From: JARRPM01 sp963765545
Lineage (GTDB): Bacteria; Pseudomonadota; Gammaproteobacteria; Pseudomonadales; Halieaceae
Direction of reading: 5' to 3'
DNA length: 64,000 bases
NCBI GenBank assembly: GCA_963765545.1
Contig: CAVXWW010000004.1
Location: 372,001-436,000 of the forward strand
In this document: piece by piece, positions 43,268 through 52,068 of the stretch
Numbering within the stretch: position 1 is the first letter of the stretch
How the letters are laid out: each line of letters opens with the position of its first letter
Program-made: the position numbers and the translations under genes
The notes under the pieces: model-generated
The model's input: the letters and a program-made list of their open reading frames with translations, nothing else
What the model was told of the DNA's origin: nothing
The model's database searches: none

Positions 43268-44086
43268 ATGACCGAGTTGGATATAAGTACCAAAAATTGC
43301 ACCATCGAGCAGGACGGGCATGTGTTGATTGTTACCCTGAACCGGCCCGAGGCTAAAAACGCTTTCAGCCCCGAAATGCTGTTGGGTATGTACAAGGCCT
43401 GGCGGCGGCTGGAAGAAGACGATCAACTGTACTGTGCGATATTGACCGCGAACGGCGACACGTTTTGCGCGGGGATGGACTTGAAGGCGGGGGCTGAGGG
43501 TGAACAGCGCTCTACCGAAGAGTTCATGGAGATAATGGCCAGTGTACCCAATGTGCACTGGCAGGCGCTGCTGCGGGACAACCGGCCCAACAAGCCATTG
43601 ATACTGGCGGTGGAAGGTTACGCGCTGGCCGGAGGTACCGAGATTTTGCAGGGTACGGATATCCGGGTCGCGGCAGAGAACGCGATTTTTGGCGTGACCG
43701 AAGTCGCCCGCGGCCTCTACCCCATGTCTGGCTCGACGGTGCGCCTGCGCCGGCAGATTCCCTATTGCGTGGCGGCTGAAATGTTGCTGTGTGGGGACCA
43801 TATCAGCGCCCAGCGCGCGCTGGAACTCGGCCTCATCAATCGTATCGTACCGGCGGGCCAGACTCTGGCGGCAGCACATGAGTACGCGGCAAAGATTTGC
43901 GCCAACGGGCCGCTGGCGGTGCAGGCGGTGACGCGTTCGCTACGCGATCATCAGGAGTGTATGGCCGAAGCCGATGCAATGGTGGCCTCGGATGAGCTGG
44001 CGGGGCCGGTGTTCGCTTCCAGCGACGCCAGGGAGGGTATGCGCGCCTTCAAGGAAAAGCGTGCGGCGGTCTTTACCGGTAAGTAG
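43268..44086 (+). CDS. Enoyl-CoA hydratase/isomerase family protein (crotonase), type 1
   Basis: A 272-residue crotonase-fold protein. The oxyanion-hole segments are ANGDTFCAGMDLKAG and VEGYALAGGTEILQ; both acid/base glutamates are in the expected places, GGTEIL and FGVTEVARGLYP. It should hydrate an enoyl-CoA or act as an isomerase on a ring- or branch-containing CoA substrate. The ATG at 43268 has AGGA eight bases upstream. It follows the ligase by 88 bases. Confidence 0.9.
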   Translation: MTELDISTKNCTIEQDGHVLIVTLNRPEAKNAFSPEMLLGMYKAWRRLEEDDQLYCAILTANGDTFCAGMDLKAGAEGEQRSTEEFMEIMASVPNVHWQALLRDNRPNKPLILAVEGYALAGGTEILQGTDIRVAAENAIFGVTEVARGLYPMSGSTVRLRRQIPYCVAAEMLLCGDHISAQRALELGLINRIVPAGQTLAAAHEYAAKICANGPLAVQAVTRSLRDHQECMAEADAMVASDELAGPVFASSDAREGMRAFKEKRAAVFTGK

Positions 44087-44153
44087 CTCATCGGGTAGCA
44101 ATACAAATAGACGCTAAGCATAATGAACGCCTTTTTCCTGACGAGTTATAACC

Positions 44154-44828
44154 ATGACAGAAGTGGCCCGTATTTTTGATGACCTTGTACTGGCGCGCCG
44201 CGCGTTGCGGGCTTTTCTGCCCAGGCAGGCTTCGGTGGACACGCTGGAGCGTCTTTTTGAGGTTGCCCAACGGGCGCCAAGCAACTGCAATACCCAGCCA
44301 TGGCTTACCCACGTTGCATCGGGGGCGAGCCTGTCAGCCCTGCGCGAGGAGTTGCCGCGGCGTTTCATGAACGGCGAGATGAGCCTGGATTTTCCCTACG
44401 ACGGCGTCTACCAGGGTATATACAAGGAGCGTCAGTACGGTTCCGCCAAGGCCTTGTATGACGCCGCCGGAATAGCCCGGGAGGACAAGGCGCGGCGACA
44501 GGAGCAGTTCATTCGTAATTTCAAATTTTTTGACGCTCCCCATGTCGCGTTCCTGTTTCTGCCCGAACCCTTTGGTTTGCGAGAGGCCGCGGATCTTGGC
44601 ATGTACGCCCAAACCCTGATGCTGGGCATGACAGCCCATGGCCTGGGCAGTTGTCCCCAGACGGCATTGAGTTTTGAGGCTGATGTTGTCCGTGAGTTGT
44701 TAGGTGTCGACGCCAGTAACAAGCTTCTGTTCGGCATTTCGTTTGGCTACCCCGACCCGGATTCACCCGTCAACCGCTGCGAGACGAATCGCGCCACTTT
44801 GGCCGACTGCGTGCAGTTCCACTCCTGA
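44154..44828 (+). CDS. Nitroreductase-family FMN oxidoreductase
   Basis: A 224-residue flavoenzyme of the NfsB/nitroreductase group. FMN-binding opening RRALRAFLPRQASVDTLERLFEVAQRAPSNCNTQPW; the C-terminal part GLGSCPQTAL and GISFGYPDPDSPVNR is typical. Such enzymes use NAD(P)H to reduce nitro groups, quinones or activated C=C bonds. Its place between two crotonases suggests an ene- or quinone-reduction step in the catabolic route rather than detoxification. No signal peptide. Confidence 0.88.
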   Translation: MTEVARIFDDLVLARRALRAFLPRQASVDTLERLFEVAQRAPSNCNTQPWLTHVASGASLSALREELPRRFMNGEMSLDFPYDGVYQGIYKERQYGSAKALYDAAGIAREDKARRQEQFIRNFKFFDAPHVAFLFLPEPFGLREAADLGMYAQTLMLGMTAHGLGSCPQTALSFEADVVRELLGVDASNKLLFGISFGYPDPDSPVNRCETNRATLADCVQFHS

Positions 44829-44848
44829 TAATACGATTGGTTTTTTAT

Positions 44849-45613
44849 ATGAGCGAGTATCTGCTGGCACAACATATCGATGGTGTGCAGGTGTTGACAC
44901 TGAATCGACCGCAAAAGAAGAACGCCGTCAATAATGACATGTGGATCGCCCTGCGCGACGCATTCAGGGCTGCCGCCGATAACGATGCCGTGCGCTGTGT
45001 GCTGCTGTGCGGCGCCGGGGATAATTTTTGCTCAGGTGTTGACCTGGCGAGCTTCGGCGATACGGTAGAGGACGAGGAGCACCCCTTCGAATCGGCCGCC
45101 CGCGCAGTGGTCGAGTTCGACAAGCCCCTGGTAGCGGCGGCCCAGGGAGTGGCTGTAGGTGGTGGTGCCACGGTACTTTTTCACGCCGATATGGTTTATG
45201 TCGGCCAGAGTCTGCGCCTGCGTTTGCCATTTGCCAACCTTGGCCTGGTACCGGAGTGGGGCAGCAGTTATATGCTGCAGGCGAATATCGGAGCACAGCG
45301 TGCCGCGGAGTTGTTCTATACCGCCCAGTGGGTGGATGCCGACAAGGCGCTCAGTAGTGGCATAGCGGCGGCGGCGGTGCCCGATGCTGATCTCTACGAG
45401 TACGCGCTGGCAAAAGCGCGGGAAGTGGCCCAGTGGCCGGTGAACTCGCTGCGAGAGATCAAGCGCAGCCTGCGCCTGCATCACCTGCCCGCGATCGACG
45501 CAGCGATCAAAGCGGAGCAGGCGGGCATGATGCGCCAGGCCGGTTCGCCCGAGAATATCGAGGCGATTACCGCCTTTATGGAAAGGCGCCCGCCGGATTT
45601 CAGCAAGTGCTAG
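44849..45613 (+). CDS. Enoyl-CoA isomerase-like crotonase, type 2
   Basis: A 254-residue crotonase. QGVAVGGGATVLFHADMVYVG carries the oxyanion loop but has GGAT where a hydratase has GGxE, so the first glutamate is missing. The second region, LPFANLGLVPEWGSSYML, keeps a glutamate in the PECI-like position. This matches delta3,delta2-enoyl-CoA isomerase-type members more than hydratases. The ATG at 44849 is chosen; a TTG lies twelve bases earlier. Last gene of the catabolic run; convergent with ribBX. Confidence 0.87.
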   Translation: MSEYLLAQHIDGVQVLTLNRPQKKNAVNNDMWIALRDAFRAAADNDAVRCVLLCGAGDNFCSGVDLASFGDTVEDEEHPFESAARAVVEFDKPLVAAAQGVAVGGGATVLFHADMVYVGQSLRLRLPFANLGLVPEWGSSYMLQANIGAQRAAELFYTAQWVDADKALSSGIAAAAVPDADLYEYALAKAREVAQWPVNSLREIKRSLRLHHLPAIDAAIKAEQAGMMRQAGSPENIEAITAFMERRPPDFSKC

Positions 45614-45704
45614 TGGCGATCTGACCGTCCGATCTTCATACCGTGGGCGAGCCGATAGAGGACTAGAACCTTGGGAGTCTCACCGTCAATGCCTTCTAAC
45701 CCTC

Positions 45705-46820
45705 TCAGGGCTGGACGAAATCCGTTACTTCCAGGTTGAAGCCCGACAGGGCATTGAAATGTATTGGCGCCGACATCAGGCGCATTTTGCCTATACCGAG
45801 CCGCTTGAGTATCTGTGAGCCGGTACCGATTACCCGGTAATTCTGTACGCCTTCGGAGCTGGCGGGGCCGGCAACGCCGGGTGCCTTGGGAAAGCTCACC
45901 ACTTCCGCCAGGTCCTGCTCCGCGCTGGTGTGCTGGCCGATCAACACCACGGCGCCACTGCCTTGCCTGGCTATATATTCCATAGCGCGGCGATAGGACC
46001 AGCCCGGTTCGGTTCCCGCTATCTGGGTCCCCAGCACGTCCCTCAGGGTATTGATTGTCTGCACCCGCACCAGGGTCTCGCGTTCCTCGTCGATGTCACC
46101 CAGGGTGAGGGCGTAGTGCACCGTATCATCGACCAGGTCCAGGAACGTGTGCAGCTCAAAATCGCCGAACTCTGTAGGCACCTTCTTGGTGTTGCGCAAT
46201 TCCACTGACTGTTCGTGCAGGGCGCGGTGTTGTATGAGATCCGCGATGGTGCCCATGCGCAGCTGGTGCCTGGCGGCAAATTCTTCCAGCTGGGGTCGGC
46301 GCGCCATGGTGCCGTCCTCGTTCATGATCTCAACAATCAGGGCCGCCGGCTCAAAGCCAGCCATCCGTGCCAGGTCCACACCGGCTTCAGTATGGCCTGC
46401 ACGCCGCAGTACGCCGCCGGGTTTGGCGACCAGGGGGAAAATATGTCCGGGCTGGACGATATCTGACGGGCCGGCGTTGGGCGCTACCGCCTGCAGTACC
46501 GTGTGAGTGCGTTGTATCGAGCTGATACCGGGGCCCTTGCGCTCGGCGGCGTCTATGGACACGGTGAAGTTCGTCTCGTGCTGGGAGCGATTGTCCCGCA
46601 CCATCAGGGGTAGTTGCAGCCGGCGCGCACGCTCATCGGTTATAGGCATGCAGATCAGGCCACAGGCCTCGGTGGAAAAGAAGGTGATAATCTCGGGCGT
46701 AACCGCTTCGGCGGCGATGATCAGGTCACCCTCGTTTTCACGGTCTTCATCATCCATCAGGATAACCATTTTGCCGTCGCGAATATCGTCGAGAATATCG
46801 GGGACACTACTCAGGGCCAT
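45705..46820 (-). CDS. ribBX: RibBX: DHBP synthase with degenerate GTP-cyclohydrolase II domain
   Basis: A 371-residue fusion. The N-terminal 3,4-dihydroxy-2-butanone-4-phosphate synthase has DDEDRENEGDL (acidic metal-binding loop), STEACGLIC and GHIFPL. The C-terminal half resembles GTP cyclohydrolase II but contains no cysteine at all, so the three-cysteine zinc site (CLTG...CDC in RibA) is gone. Proteobacteria have such RibBX hybrids that keep only the RibB activity. It makes the four-carbon unit for riboflavin. It lies 47 bases after the thiolase gene, so an FMN riboswitch leader is not possible here. Confidence 0.92.
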   Translation of the reverse strand: MALSSVPDILDDIRDGKMVILMDDEDRENEGDLIIAAEAVTPEIITFFSTEACGLICMPITDERARRLQLPLMVRDNRSQHETNFTVSIDAAERKGPGISSIQRTHTVLQAVAPNAGPSDIVQPGHIFPLVAKPGGVLRRAGHTEAGVDLARMAGFEPAALIVEIMNEDGTMARRPQLEEFAARHQLRMGTIADLIQHRALHEQSVELRNTKKVPTEFGDFELHTFLDLVDDTVHYALTLGDIDEERETLVRVQTINTLRDVLGTQIAGTEPGWSYRRAMEYIARQGSGAVVLIGQHTSAEQDLAEVVSFPKAPGVAGPASSEGVQNYRVIGTGSQILKRLGIGKMRLMSAPIHFNALSGFNLEVTDFVQP

Positions 46821-46867
46821 GCAGGCTGCCTCGGGGATTATGGTGCGGCTTAGGCCGCACCGGGTTG

Positions 46868-48049
46868 TTAAAGTAGCTCGATGCCCACAGCAGTGGCTTC
46901 ACCGCCGCCGATACACAGGGCGGCAATACCGCGCTTCTTGCCGTATTTCTTCAGGGCGTGCATCAGTGTGACAATAATGCGCGATCCGGTAGAGCCGATA
47001 GGGTGCCCCTGGGCGCAGGCGCCGCCGTGAACATTGACCTTGCCGTGGTCCAGGCCCAGTTCCTTTATGGCCAGCATGGTGACCATGGCAAAGGCCTCGT
47101 TGATTTCAAACAGGTCGACATCCTCTACGCTCCAGCCGGTCTTCTCCAACAGCTTATGGATGGCACCGATGGGCGCAATGGTAAATTCCGAGGGCTCCTG
47201 GCTGTGGCGGGAGTGCGCAACGATATGCGCCATGGGGTTCAGGCCGCGGGATACTGCATCGCCTTCCGTCATCAGGACCAGGGCACTGGCGCCGTCTGAA
47301 ATAGAGCTGGAGTTGGCTGCGGTGATACTGCCGTCCTTGCTGAAGGCAGGGCGCAGTGCGGGTATCTTCTCTACGACGGCCTTGTGTGGTTGCTCGTCGT
47401 CGGTAACTACTGTTTCACCCTTGCGGGTTGTCACGGTTACTGGAGCGATTTCGTCGCTCAAGGCGCCAGCGTCAATCGCGTTCTTGGCCCTGGTCAGGGA
47501 TTCAATGGCGAAAGCGTCCATCTGCTCGCGTGTGATGCCGCGCGCATCCACTGTTTCCTGGGCAAAGCTGCCCATGGCTCGGCCCGTGTAGGCATCCTCC
47601 AGTCCATCCATGAACATGTGGTCATAAACCGACTTGTTGCCTGTGCCCAGACCGCCGCGCGCACCCTGCAGCAGGTGGGGCGCGTTGCTCATGCTTTCCA
47701 TGCCGCCGGCCACCACAACCTTGTTGGTGCCTGCGACAATACTGTCGTAAGCAAAGATCGTCGCCTGCATACCACTGCCACAGGCCTTGTTGACCGTGAC
47801 CGCTCCAGCTGACTTGGGAATACCCGCCCCGATTGCAGCCTGGCGGGCCGGGCACTGTTTGACGCCAGCCGGCAGGACACAGCCCATGAAAACTTCATCG
47901 ACATCGGCCGGCTCGATCCGGCTGCGCGAGATAGCCGCAGCGATAGCTGTGCTGGCCAGTTCAGGTGCAGCGACCGCCGACAGGCTGCCTAGCAGGCCAC
48001 CCATGGGTGTGCGAGCGCCATCGAGAATGACAACTTTGTTATTGCTCAT
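46868..48049 (-). CDS. Acetyl-CoA C-acetyltransferase (thiolase)
   Basis: A 393-residue thiolase. All catalytic residues are intact: nucleophilic cysteine in NKACGSGMQATIFA, histidine in GGACAQGHPIGSTGSR, and a second cysteine in AALCIGGGEATAVG. The acetoacetyl-CoA thiolase group uses acetyl-CoA or short acyl-CoA. Contrast with the two cysteine-less thiolase-fold proteins at 39301-41531. The ATG at 48049 follows GGAAG; upstream frame residues are not thiolase-like. Possibly co-transcribed with ribBX and the GlxA-type regulator. Confidence 0.95.
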   Translation of the reverse strand: MSNNKVVILDGARTPMGGLLGSLSAVAAPELASTAIAAAISRSRIEPADVDEVFMGCVLPAGVKQCPARQAAIGAGIPKSAGAVTVNKACGSGMQATIFAYDSIVAGTNKVVVAGGMESMSNAPHLLQGARGGLGTGNKSVYDHMFMDGLEDAYTGRAMGSFAQETVDARGITREQMDAFAIESLTRAKNAIDAGALSDEIAPVTVTTRKGETVVTDDEQPHKAVVEKIPALRPAFSKDGSITAANSSSISDGASALVLMTEGDAVSRGLNPMAHIVAHSRHSQEPSEFTIAPIGAIHKLLEKTGWSVEDVDLFEINEAFAMVTMLAIKELGLDHGKVNVHGGACAQGHPIGSTGSRIIVTLMHALKKYGKKRGIAALCIGGGEATAVGIELL

Positions 48050-48151
48050 GGTTTGCTTCCATTCTGGTTCGTGTGCGGGTTGCTTCCGACTGGCGGAAAC
48101 CGGGACTGGCCGGTTAAAAACCGGGCCAACATTTAGCCACAAGCACTGTTT

Positions 48152-49147
48152 TTACTCAAGCGCGGTAGGGTCGAACAACTTCCCACGCACCGCTTCACGA
48201 TAGCGCAGCGGGCTCATGCCGCAGTGCCGACGAAACAGTTGTGAAAAATAGCTGGCGTCCTGAAGCCCCAGCTGCCAGGCAACTTCCGCTACTCCGAGAT
48301 TGCTCTGTTTCAACAGCTCCCGGGCGTGATTGACACGCTGACCTTGCAGGTATGACTGCGGACTCATGCCTGTTGCCTGGCGGAAGCGGCGGTTGAGGGT
48401 GCGTGGGGTCACATCCAGGTGTGTGGCGAGATCGCGCATGGTAAGCGGCTGGCCCAGGTGTTCCCTCAGCCATTGCTGGGCCTCGACGACGATCTCGTCG
48501 TGGTGAGAACTGTCCGCCTCGGTCTGGTAGGCCGCCGCCCTGAAGCTGCGCCTGATTTCTGGTGAAAACTGGTTTTCGACGGCCCGGGCCACAGTGACAC
48601 CAAACCACTCCTCGGCGATGTGCACCATCAGGTCTGCGATCGAGTTGACGCTGCCCACGCAGTAGATGTTGCCGCTTTGGGTTATCAGGTGGCGAGTCTT
48701 GAGTTTTACCGCCGGATAGCGACGTGCGAACTGATCAAAATAGTTCCAGTGGGTCGTTGCGGCTTGTCCCGTAAGCAAACCCGCTTCCGCCAGCAGGCAG
48801 CTGCCGGTTCCCACACTGCAGATTCGCGTACCTGCGGCCGAAAATCGCCTCAGAATATCCAGGTAGCCTGACATGGCGTTGATCGTGGGTACCGGGTTTC
48901 GCCAGATGGCCGGCAGCAGCAGCAGGTCAAGTGCCGGCAGTTCGTCGTATGCAATATCAGGCACCAGGGTCAGGCCGCTGGAGAGGGTTAGCGTTGCGTT
49001 TTCTGGCGCGGCCAGCAACATGCGCACCTGCGGGCCAGTGCGCAATTGCGCACTGGCGGTTTGGCTCGCAGCCAACAGGATCTCCATGGGCAGGGTCACG
49101 CTGGTTGCCAGGGCATGGGGGTAGAGCAGGGTGGCAGCGGTGTACAC
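48152..49147 (-). CDS. GlxA-family transcriptional regulator (DJ-1/PfpI + AraC)
   Basis: A 331-residue regulator. The N-terminal DJ-1/PfpI-like domain has the elbow SVGTGSCLLAEAGLLTG. The C-terminal AraC DNA-binding domain has two HTH motifs: MRDLATHLDVTPRTLNRRFRQ and VAEVAWQLGLQDASYFSQLFRR. GlxA-type proteins respond to metabolites such as betaine, choline, or carnitine derivatives; the ligand here is unknown. GTG start. It is divergent from the FabY-like gene and upstream of the thiolase, so it could control either. Confidence 0.9.
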   Translation of the reverse strand: MYTAATLLYPHALATSVTLPMEILLAASQTASAQLRTGPQVRMLLAAPENATLTLSSGLTLVPDIAYDELPALDLLLLPAIWRNPVPTINAMSGYLDILRRFSAAGTRICSVGTGSCLLAEAGLLTGQAATTHWNYFDQFARRYPAVKLKTRHLITQSGNIYCVGSVNSIADLMVHIAEEWFGVTVARAVENQFSPEIRRSFRAAAYQTEADSSHHDEIVVEAQQWLREHLGQPLTMRDLATHLDVTPRTLNRRFRQATGMSPQSYLQGQRVNHARELLKQSNLGVAEVAWQLGLQDASYFSQLFRRHCGMSPLRYREAVRGKLFDPTALE

Positions 49148-49265
49148 GGCAGTCCGTCGGCAGTCAGGGATAGTGACTAAAATACCATGAAAAGTGTCTA
49201 TATAACCATATTAGTCTGTGGTCTTCGGCCCTACACTGATCTCAGGCCAACACAGGGCAGGGGCA

Positions 49266-51140
49266 ATGAGCAGGCAGCGGTTACCGGTAATAGTGGGTTT
49301 TGGTGGTGTTAACGGTGCCGGACGCAGTTCGGGGCACCACGGCTTTGGACGAATGGTGTATTCAGCACTGTCGCAGCAGCAGCAACAACGAACGTTGGCA
49401 TCACTGGCGACATTGATGGGTCCCTATGCGGTGTCCGGCGGTGAGGCACGGGAACAATACATACTCGATCACACCCTGGTGAGGCGCATAGAACTCAATC
49501 ACTTTGATGTGGACTCGGTCAGTTGGAACCAGCGCTTTCCCACCGAAAGCAATGGTCAACCTGTGAGTTTCGATATTGCCCGCAAGCACCTGCCAGCCAC
49601 GATTCCCAAAGACTGGGTGGTTACACCCTCCACGGTGACCCACGTCAACGTAAAAATCGTCGGACAGCAGGATTTCCTGTTGCCTACTTACCGGGAGTTC
49701 GATGTAAAGGCGGCGGGCCAGTTACCGACCGGTTTTGACCCCGGCAAGCTCTACCAGTCGCGCAATCACCCCCGGGGCCTGCAGATGTCGGTGTACGCTG
49801 CCTCTGATGCGCTGGGCAGTATGGGGCTGGATTGGGATGAGGTTTGCCGGCACGTGGCACCAGACCAGATGAGCGTTTACGCCGGCAGTGCGATGGGCCA
49901 GCTTGACGGCGCCGGCACCGGAGGAATGCTCAGAGCGCGCTATGTTGGCCAGCGGGTCACCTCCAAATTCTGCCCCCTTGGCTTTGCCGAGATGCCGGCA
50001 GATTTCGTCAACGCCTATGTGCTGGGCAGCCTGGGTGCCACGGGCGCCAGCCTGGGCGCCTGCGCGTCTTTTCTCTACAACCTGCGCAATGGCATCCAGG
50101 ACATACGCAGTGGCCGGGCCCGGGTGGTATTTGTAGGCGCGGCTGAGGCACCTGTCACCTCTGAAATTATCGATGGCTACGCTGCCATGGGCGCCCTGGC
50201 CACAGACAAGGGCCTGCGCCTGCTGGAGGGTATCGACGAGGACAGGCCGCCGGATCATCGCAGGGCCTGTCGCCCGTTTGCAGAAAACTGCGGCTTTACT
50301 ATCGCCGAGTCGGCCCAGCTGGTGGTGCTGTTCGATGATGAACTGGCGATGCAGCTGGGTGCCACCGTGTTCGGCGCCGCGACCGATGTGTTCGTCAATG
50401 CGGACGGTTTCAAGAAGTCCATTTCCGGCCCCGGGGTCGGCAACTACATCACCATGGCCAAGGCCGTTGCGGCGGCCCGCGCTCTGGTCGGTGACAGGGC
50501 GTTGCGCAGTGCCGGCCTGGTCATGGCCCACGGTACCGGCACACCGCAGAACCGTACCAGTGAATCAGCGATTCTCAGCAAGACCGCAGGCGCTTTCGGG
50601 ATAGACAGCTGGCCTGTGGTTGCGATCAAGAGCTACCTTGGTCACTCCATAGGGGCCGCTGCCGGGGATCAGATCGCCGCCACCCTGGGCTCCTGGGAAA
50701 GGGGTTTGTTACCGGGCATTACCACCATTGATGATATTGCATCGGATGTCAGCCAGGACAGACTGGCGTTCAGTCGTGAGCACCGTGAAATAGACCCCGC
50801 AGCGCAGCAGTACGCGATTATCAACTCCAAGGGCTTCGGCGGCAACAATGCCTCCGCCACGTTACTGAGCCCCGCGGCAACCGCGCGGATGCTGCAGCAG
50901 CGCTATTCAAAGACCGAGTGGCAGGGCTGGCAAGGCGCCAATGAAACAGTGCGGGAGCGGCAACAGGCTTACGATGACGGCATGATTGCCGGCACTATCG
51001 AACCGGTCTACAAGTTTGATCACGGGGTGCTGGGCGATGAGGATGTGGAGTACAGCGCCGACCAAATCAACATCGGCGGAAACCCGGTAAGCCTAACCAT
51101 GGCCTCACCCTACGACGATATGCTGCCCGACGAGGACTGA
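49266..51140 (+). CDS. fabY: FabY-like beta-ketoacyl-ACP synthase
   Basis: A 624-residue ketosynthase with the N-terminal extension of Pseudomonas aeruginosa FabY (PA5174), starting LPVIVGFGGVNGAGRSSGHHGFGRMV. The active-site triad is intact: C266 (GACASFLYN), H422 (HGTGTPQN), H460 with K455 (KSYLGHS). GQLPTGF and FINADGFKKS-like segments match FabY. FabY condenses acetyl-CoA with malonyl-ACP and can start fatty-acid synthesis. The ATG at 49266 has AGGGGC upstream; the frame opens 16 codons earlier. Divergent from the GlxA-type regulator. Confidence 0.85.
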   Translation: MSRQRLPVIVGFGGVNGAGRSSGHHGFGRMVYSALSQQQQQRTLASLATLMGPYAVSGGEAREQYILDHTLVRRIELNHFDVDSVSWNQRFPTESNGQPVSFDIARKHLPATIPKDWVVTPSTVTHVNVKIVGQQDFLLPTYREFDVKAAGQLPTGFDPGKLYQSRNHPRGLQMSVYAASDALGSMGLDWDEVCRHVAPDQMSVYAGSAMGQLDGAGTGGMLRARYVGQRVTSKFCPLGFAEMPADFVNAYVLGSLGATGASLGACASFLYNLRNGIQDIRSGRARVVFVGAAEAPVTSEIIDGYAAMGALATDKGLRLLEGIDEDRPPDHRRACRPFAENCGFTIAESAQLVVLFDDELAMQLGATVFGAATDVFVNADGFKKSISGPGVGNYITMAKAVAAARALVGDRALRSAGLVMAHGTGTPQNRTSESAILSKTAGAFGIDSWPVVAIKSYLGHSIGAAAGDQIAATLGSWERGLLPGITTIDDIASDVSQDRLAFSREHREIDPAAQQYAIINSKGFGGNNASATLLSPAATARMLQQRYSKTEWQGWQGANETVRERQQAYDDGMIAGTIEPVYKFDHGVLGDEDVEYSADQINIGGNPVSLTMASPYDDMLPDED

Positions 51141-51153
51141 AGCGCAGCCAGTG

Positions 51154-51948
51154 CTAGGCCAGCAGCGGCTTCACTGTCTGCAGAACGGCTTTGAAACACT
51201 TGGGGCTGCCGGCCACGATGTTGCCTGATTCCAGGAAGTTTTCAGAACTGTCTATGTCAGCAACAAGTCCGCCCGCCTCGCGTATCAGCAGTGCGCCGGC
51301 GGCGATATCCCAGGGCGCCAGGCCGATCTCCCAGAATGCGTCCAGGCGCCCGGCGGCCACATAGGCCAGATCCAGCGATGCCGCGCCCGCCCGGCGTATG
51401 CCCGCACACTGTCCGGCCAGCAGTTCGACTGTCTTGCAGTAAGGTTCCAGCTGGTCGTCGCAGTGATCCTTGAAGGGAATGCCGGTGCCCAGCAGGGCGC
51501 CCTCCAGGCTGGGCCGCTGGCTGACCCTGATTCTGCGGCCATTGAGCTGGGCGCCGCGGCCCCGCGAGGCTATAAACTCCTCCCTGCGCACCGGGTCGAC
51601 TATCACCGCATGTTCCAGCTTACCCTTGTGCAGACAGGCAATGGAGACCGCGTAGTGAGGAATGCTGCGCAGAAAATTGGTGGTGCCGTCCAGCGGGTCG
51701 ATGATCCAGCGAAAGGGCGCGTCCTCGGAACCGGTCAGCCCGGTCTCCTCGCCAAGTATGGCATGCTCTGGATAGGCCTTTTGCAGGTGATAAATGATTT
51801 CCTTCTCGGCGGCAATATCGACATCTGACACAAAATTGTTGATGCCCTTGGCCCTGACCTCGAACCGCTCGAGATCATCTGAGGCACGCACGATGTTTTC
51901 CCCGGCCTTGCGGGCCGCGCGCAGCGCTATTGTGATCATCGGTTCCAT
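51154..51948 (-). CDS. suhB: Inositol-1-monophosphatase SuhB
   Basis: A 264-residue phosphatase; E. coli SuhB is 267. Metal-binding motifs: GEETG, WIIDPLDGTTNFL and the C-terminal APWDIAAGALLIREAGG. It removes phosphate from inositol phosphates and, in E. coli, also aids rRNA transcription antitermination. The ATG at 51948 is the natural start; the open frame continues far upstream but runs antisense through trmJ. It is divergent from trmJ, the usual gammaproteobacterial arrangement. Confidence 0.95.
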   Translation of the reverse strand: MEPMITIALRAARKAGENIVRASDDLERFEVRAKGINNFVSDVDIAAEKEIIYHLQKAYPEHAILGEETGLTGSEDAPFRWIIDPLDGTTNFLRSIPHYAVSIACLHKGKLEHAVIVDPVRREEFIASRGRGAQLNGRRIRVSQRPSLEGALLGTGIPFKDHCDDQLEPYCKTVELLAGQCAGIRRAGAASLDLAYVAAGRLDAFWEIGLAPWDIAAGALLIREAGGLVADIDSSENFLESGNIVAGSPKCFKAVLQTVKPLLA

Positions 51949-51982
51949 GGTCTTGTCCTGGCAGGTTTTCGTGAGGCGCGCG

Positions 51983-51988
51983 ATTATA
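51983..51988 (-). promoter_or_regulatory. Perfect -10 box upstream of suhB
   Basis: Minus-strand TATAAT, 35 bases before the suhB start codon. A weak -35 candidate TTGTAG lies 19 bases upstream of it (52013-52008). In the divergent region shared with trmJ. Confidence 0.55.
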
Positions 51989-52068
51989 GCAGGCTTCCTG
52001 ATTCCAACTACAAAATCCGTTGAGAAATCTGCTAAACTCGCGCGCCCGTTTAGCACCTGCCAAGGCCT

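Noticed and set aside
46821..46867. FMN riboswitch upstream of ribBX
   Set aside because: Only 47 bases separate ribBX from the thiolase gene, too short for the riboswitch fold, and no conserved RFN motif is seen.
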